6,286 nucleotides of DNA, taken from NCBI GenBank assembly GCA_021792015.1, contig JAJYVM010000236.1:1-6286 (forward strand). Reading direction: 5' to 3'. This document shows, piece by piece, positions 5,683 to 6,286 of the stretch (positions within the stretch are counted from its first letter, which is position 1; every line of letters begins with the position of its first letter). The notes under the pieces are model-generated. The model made no database searches. It was not told the origin of the DNA and was given only the letters and a program-made list of their open reading frames with translations. The translations under genes and the position numbers were made by a program. This DNA comes from Bacillota bacterium. GTDB taxonomy: Bacteria > Bacillota > Sulfobacillia > RBS10-35 > JAJYVM01.

Positions 5683-6158
5683 CGACTGCCATCGACAGCG
5701 GCGTCCTGTTCGACGTCCTGCTGGATGACCGTGGCCATGCCGCGAGCTCCCAGGCTGCGCTGCGCCTTGCGTTGGCCACCGGCCCGGCGGTGATCTGCTG
5801 TGTCGTCTACGCCGAGCTGGCGGCCGCCTTCACGCAGGCGGATGAGGTCGACGCATTCCGCAGGGATGTCGGCGTGAAGCTCGATCCCGGGCGCGGTGCG
5901 GATGCCCTGAGGCTTGCCGCCACCGCCTGGAGGCGTTAGGCCCAGAGCCGGGGCCGCTCCCTGACGTGCCCCGCGTGCGGGACATCGGTGGATGTCACCT
6001 GCCCCAGCTGCGGCCGGCCGTTGACGCCGCGCCAGCATGTGCTCGCCGACTTTCTGATCGCGGGTCACGCCCAGGCGCGCCAGGCCCGGCTGCTCAGCCG
6101 GGATCGCGGCTTCTTCCGCAGCTACTTCCCAGATCTGGCCGTCGAGGTGCCGATCGAT
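5679..6158 (+). pseudogene. PIN-domain (VapC-like) toxin interrupted by an in-frame TAG
   Basis: VapC-type toxins are small Mg-dependent ribonucleases with a PIN fold and three or four acidic catalytic residues. The first 86 codons give the N-terminal half: AIDSGVLFDVLL with Asp6 and VVYAELAAAF with Glu46, ending AATAWRR at a TAG (5937-5939). The same frame goes on without a gap: SRGRSLTCPACG, a second CPSCG, then RQHVLADFLIAGHA (Asp124), LLSRDRGFF (Asp142) and YFPDLAVEVPID, which is the PIN C-terminal half. The stop stands where relatives often have a tyrosine after AWRR, so TAC or TAT to TAG is a one-base change. As read, the product lacks two acidic residues and should be inactive. The start is GTG 5679, overlapping the antitoxin stop and served by GGAGG at 5661-5665. 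The four cysteines (97, 100, 108, 111) resemble a zinc ribbon inserted in the domain. After about 6158 I see no PIN similarity, although the frame stays open to the end of the window. Confidence 0.82.
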
Positions 6159-6188
6159 ACCCCGGAACCCTGCGGCGCCCGCCGCCGC

Positions 6189-6286
6189 TTAGAGCCCCAG
6201 CCAGGTGTGCACGAGGAAGGTCACCTGGCCGTAGGCCAGTGTCCAGCGGAAGAGCACGGTCGAGGCGAAGGAGGCCCCAAGGGCCA
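6189..6286 (-). CDS. C-terminal end of an unidentified, probably membrane, protein (partial)
   Basis: Only the last 31 codons are in the window. They read ALGASFASTVLFRW, then TLAYGQVTFLVHTWLGL, and end in TAA at 6189-6191. The hydrophobic, aromatic-rich tail looks like one or two membrane segments of a polytopic protein. I do not recognise the family. It converges on the PIN toxin gene. Its TAA shares bases with a plus-strand TAG at 6190-6192 that lies in another frame than the PIN reading frame. Confidence 0.5.
   Translation of the reverse strand, partial: ALGASFASTVLFRWTLAYGQVTFLVHTWLGL

Overview
The window is about 6.3 kb of very GC-rich (roughly 70%) bacterial DNA. Codon third positions are strongly G/C, and this makes long antisense open frames that are not genes. 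Nothing fixes the taxon. The gene types (an LVIVD-repeat beta-propeller, a small polytopic membrane protein, a peptidase E homologue, a prolyl-oligopeptidase-type hydrolase and an AbrB/PIN toxin-antitoxin pair) suit a high-GC free-living bacterium. There is no phage, IS element, CRISPR array, tRNA or rRNA that I can see.

Layout. Positions 1-453 hold no convincing gene. A 414-aa LVIVD-repeat protein is on the minus strand (454-1698). A 425-bp divergent intergenic region with several GC-rich hairpins follows, then a plus-strand membrane protein of about 254 aa (2124-2888). Directly after its stop (GTGA overlap) comes the C-terminal half of a class I SAM-dependent methyltransferase (2885-3310). 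It lacks the SAM-binding N-terminus and carries two compensating one-base homopolymer frameshifts. Its end overlaps the end of a convergent minus-strand peptidase E (S51) gene (3282-4007). Upstream of that, also on the minus strand, is an alpha/beta hydrolase of the prolyl oligopeptidase type (4080-5060). The 72-bp gap between these two genes holds two perfect hairpins. After a 400-bp spacer, a plus-strand toxin-antitoxin module starts behind a perfect 13-bp palindrome (5402-5414): an AbrB/MazE-like antitoxin (5461-5682) and a PIN-domain (VapC-like) toxin overlapping it by 4 bp. The PIN frame is cut by an in-frame TAG at 5937-5939. The rest of the domain, including a four-cysteine zinc-ribbon-like insert and the last two acidic catalytic residues, continues in the same frame beyond the stop. 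The last 98 bp hold the C-terminus of a convergent minus-strand, probably membrane, protein.

How the genes relate. The hydrolase and peptidase E could be a co-directional peptide-degrading pair, but the hairpins between them suggest separate or attenuated transcription. The antitoxin and toxin form one module, and its toxin is probably inactive as read here. The points most worth a second look are the two broken genes (methyltransferase remnant and amber-interrupted PIN toxin), the zinc-ribbon-like insert in the PIN protein, and the palindromic operator candidate. I do not see strong evidence of a wholly new system.
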